Below, in pieces: positions 62,370-64,000 of a DNA stretch of 64,000 nt (position 1 is the first letter of the stretch; each line of letters starts with the position of its first letter). The notes below the pieces were generated by a model that saw nothing but the letters and a program-made list of their open reading frames with translations, was not told the DNA's origin and did no database searches. Both the position numbers and the translations under genes were made by a program. This DNA is from Mesorhizobium escarrei (lineage in GTDB: Bacteria; Pseudomonadota; Alphaproteobacteria; Rhizobiales; Rhizobiaceae). The stretch is taken from the NCBI RefSeq assembly GCF_935825525.1, contig NZ_CAKXZT010000079.1, positions 1-64,000 of the forward strand, read 5' to 3'.

Positions 62370-62798
62370 ATGACCACGACGATCCAAACGATCCGCGACG
62401 ACTTCTCCCTGCTTGACGAGTGGGAAGACCGCTATCGCTATGTGATCGAACTGGGCGAGGCCCTGCCGCCATTTCCCGATGAGGAACGCAACCCTGCCAA
62501 CAAGGTGCCTGGCTGCGTCAGCCAGGTCTGGCTGACCACCGAGTATGGACCAGGTCCCGACCCAATCGTCACCTTCGCCGGCGATTCGGACGCCCATATT
62601 GTGCGCGGCCTCGTCGCTATCATGCTGGCGCTGTTTTCCAGACGACCCGCCAGCGAGATCCAGAAAACCGACGCGGAAGCCACGCTGAAGGCACTTGGCC
62701 TCGACGAACACCTGTCGCCGCAACGCGCCAATGGTCTTCGATCCATGGTCAAGCGCATCAAGCGCGACGCTGAGGCGGCCTTGAGGCAGACCGCCTGA
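62370..62798 (+). CDS. sufE: Cysteine desulfuration protein SufE
   Basis: 142 residues from ATG 62370. The SufE pattern is complete: DDFSLLDEWEDRYRYVIELG, PANKVPGCVSQVWLTTE with the persulfide-accepting cysteine at about residue 49, GLVAIMLALFSRRPASEI, then LGLDEHLSPQRANGLRSMV. It moves sulfur from SufS to the Fe-S scaffold. Other suf genes are not in the window. It lies downstream of a dispersed repeat and convergent with mucR. Confidence 0.94.
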   Translation: MTTTIQTIRDDFSLLDEWEDRYRYVIELGEALPPFPDEERNPANKVPGCVSQVWLTTEYGPGPDPIVTFAGDSDAHIVRGLVAIMLALFSRRPASEIQKTDAEATLKALGLDEHLSPQRANGLRSMVKRIKRDAEAALRQTA

Positions 62799-62884
62799 TC
62801 AGACGAACAGCGCGCGATGGCCCGACATGACCGGAGCTGCACTTGTGGCAACGCATATCGATTGCTCCAGCATCGCCCCAAGAG

Positions 62885-62909
62885 CAAAACGGCGCCCGGA
62901 GGCGCCGTT
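62885..62909 (-). terminator. Rho-independent terminator of mucR
   Basis: Stem AACGGCGCC/GGCGCCGTT with loop CGGA (62888-62896 with 62901-62909). On the minus strand it is followed by TTTTGCTC. It lies 35 bases after the mucR stop and may also end sufE. Confidence 0.75.
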
Positions 62910-62943
62910 GATCATCTAACCCAGGTTGGGAAGAGAGCCGGTA

Positions 62944-63369
62944 TCAGCGCCCCTTGCGCTTACGGCCGAGACCCATCTTCTTGGCGAGCTGTGAGCGGGC
63001 GGCAGCATAGTTGGGAGCAACCATCGGGTAGCTTGCGTCCAGGCCCCATTTTTCACGATACTCGTCGGGCGTCAGACCGTAGTGGGTCATCAAGTGACGC
63101 TTCAGCGACTTGAACTTCTTGCCGTCTTCAAGACAGACGATGTAGTCGTCATGGACGGAGCGTTTCGGGTTTACTGCCGGCTTCTGCTTGTCGGCAGGAG
63201 GCTGTTCACTGGCCCCGCCCACACGCCCGAGGGCGGCATGGACATCGGCGATGAGGCTCGGCAGCTCGCCGACCGGCACCGGGTTGTTGCTGACATAGGC
63301 GGCCACGACGTCGGCCGTCAATTCGATCAGCGCATCACTATTTCTGGAAGGTGTTTCGATAATATCCAT
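62944..63369 (-). CDS. mucR: MucR/Ros-family zinc-finger transcriptional regulator
   Basis: 141 residues from ATG 63369. MucR pattern: [20 protein letters not shown] near the N-terminus and [20 protein letters not shown], then [17 protein letters not shown], for the DNA-binding finger. In the finger the second zinc ligand is Asp (C-L-E-D) rather than Cys, as in other MucR proteins. It regulates exopolysaccharide, motility and cell-cycle genes through A+T-rich sites and often its own promoter. Rhizobia may hold several copies. Confidence 0.92.
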   Translation of the reverse strand: MDIIETPSRNSDALIELTADVVAAYVSNNPVPVGELPSLIADVHAALGRVGGASEQPPADKQKPAVNPKRSVHDDYIVCLEDGKKFKSLKRHLMTHYGLTPDEYREKWGLDASYPMVAPNYAAARSQLAKKMGLGRKRKGR

Positions 63370-63798
63370 GGCTTCTTGGCCCCAACGTGAGTTGTTTCTA
63401 TCTGCGCCCTATTTTTGATAGGTCGGGCATCGCGCGAAATTTTTGCAGGAAAGAGCCTCTGCGATTCGCGCCGCAGCATCCTAATGAGCCACTAAACCAA
63501 GTAAGTCAATTCGCTTCTTGCGCTGTATTCATCGACGGCAATAAAATATTCGACGATCAGCTTCAATCTTTCGTGCACTCTGTGACTTTGCGATTTTTTC
63601 TGGCCAGACCAGCAGCGGCGGACACCCGGTCGAGCTCCCTTTACATCCATTAGCGCCAGTAAAAAAATCTCAATGCTTGGCTATGCTTGGTTGTGGTGCA
63701 GGCTATCTGGTTGTTTTCAGAGTCCACAAAACCATAGGTTGCGATTTGCTGTTTGCAAGCAAGCCGGAAATCAGCACCGCGGAACCGGCACCGATCCA
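63370..63798. other. A+T-rich region upstream of mucR
   Basis: About 430 bases with low G+C (63530-63740) without a supported gene. It would contain the mucR promoter. The repeated TGCTTGG(C/T)TATGCTTGG at 63674-63690 and several TA-rich runs fit the A+T-rich targets of MucR, suggesting autoregulation; this is inferred. Confidence 0.45.
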
Positions 63799-64000
63799 TC
63801 AATGTGGGGTGATGTATTTTCCGTAGACCCAGCCGGTGACGAAATTGCCGTTCTGTGCCGGATCGTGCCAGACTTCGCACCAGCGATAGCGGACCTCCTG
63901 TTCCTGTTTCGAAACCGGCTGCTTGACGATCTCGAGCAGGTTTATGCCGCCGGTGCATCTCCCGGTCATCTGCAAAACAGCACCGTTGGGATAGGCGGCC
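63799..64000 (-). CDS. 3' end of an SH3-like domain protein (cut by window edge)
   Basis: An open minus-strand frame from the edge to TGA 63799-63801 codes for about 67 residues: AAYPNGAVLQMTGRCTGGIN, ...RYRWCEVWHDPAQNG, then TGWVYGKYITPH. This is the end of a bacterial SH3 (SH3b) domain, with the W-C-x-V and GWVYG segments. Two cysteines suggest a periplasmic protein. The N-terminus lies outside the window. Confidence 0.7.
   Translation of the reverse strand, partial: AAYPNGAVLQMTGRCTGGINLLEIVKQPVSKQEQEVRYRWCEVWHDPAQNGNFVTGWVYGKYITPH

Overview
The window is high-GC alphaproteobacterial DNA that most closely fits Mesorhizobium or a near relative in the Rhizobiales. The evidence is the cycHJKL cytochrome-c maturation genes next to a FeuP/FeuQ-like two-component pair, a PleC-like kinase beside glnE, a DivJ-like kinase, a MucR regulator, a CIRCE-controlled groESL copy, and dispersed palindromic repeats of the kind common in rhizobial chromosomes. 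I found no rRNA, tRNA, CRISPR array, transposase or integrase. The window cuts a gene at each end.

Layout. 0-3.3 kb: a partial gene, a TPR-sulfotransferase (minus strand) and a HisC-like aminotransferase. 3.5-11 kb: a leucine/isovalerate catabolism cluster made of a TetR regulator, isovaleryl-CoA dehydrogenase and both methylcrotonyl-CoA carboxylase subunits. It is interrupted by a VapBC-type toxin-antitoxin pair, a macro-domain hydrolase and a small secreted protein. A branched-chain amino-acid binding protein converges on it. 12-26 kb: small secreted or Sel1 proteins, AMP nucleosidase, an EEP-family hydrolase, a DUF922 protease-like protein, ETF-ubiquinone oxidoreductase (which would accept the electrons released by isovaleryl-CoA dehydrogenase through ETF), a uracil-DNA glycosylase with too few cysteines for an Fe-S cluster, an XRE regulator, a DMT exporter and aminopeptidase N. 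26-43.8 kb: PleC-like kinase, glnE, an OmpR/EnvZ-type pair, DegP, ccmH/F/E/I, a lipoprotein, and FeuQ/FeuP with a small FeuN-like periplasmic protein.

44-53 kb is the most rearranged part. A three-gene minus-strand module (DUF3168, DUF1488, small basic coiled-coil protein) is present twice. The second copy is broken by a 3' fragment of an mttB-family methyltransferase gene and by a roughly 0.6-kb insertion holding a frameshifted small gene. groES-groEL follow, then the intact mttB-family gene with a divergent TetR regulator. The two mttB segments form a direct repeat of about 740 bp flanking groESL, a layout that could delete or amplify the chaperonin operon by recombination.

53-64 kb: a class A penicillin-binding protein, a split DUF1214/DUF1254 pair, DUF2336 and DUF1491 proteins, a peptidoglycan-binding membrane protein with a DivJ-like kinase, a DUF5330 protein, SufE, MucR and the 3' end of an SH3-like protein. 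PleC-like and DivJ-like kinases, which in related bacteria have opposing effects on the cell-fate regulator DivK, are both in this window about 30 kb apart.

Functional names rest on motifs and family knowledge recalled while reading. No database search was run. Identity counts given below were made by eye.
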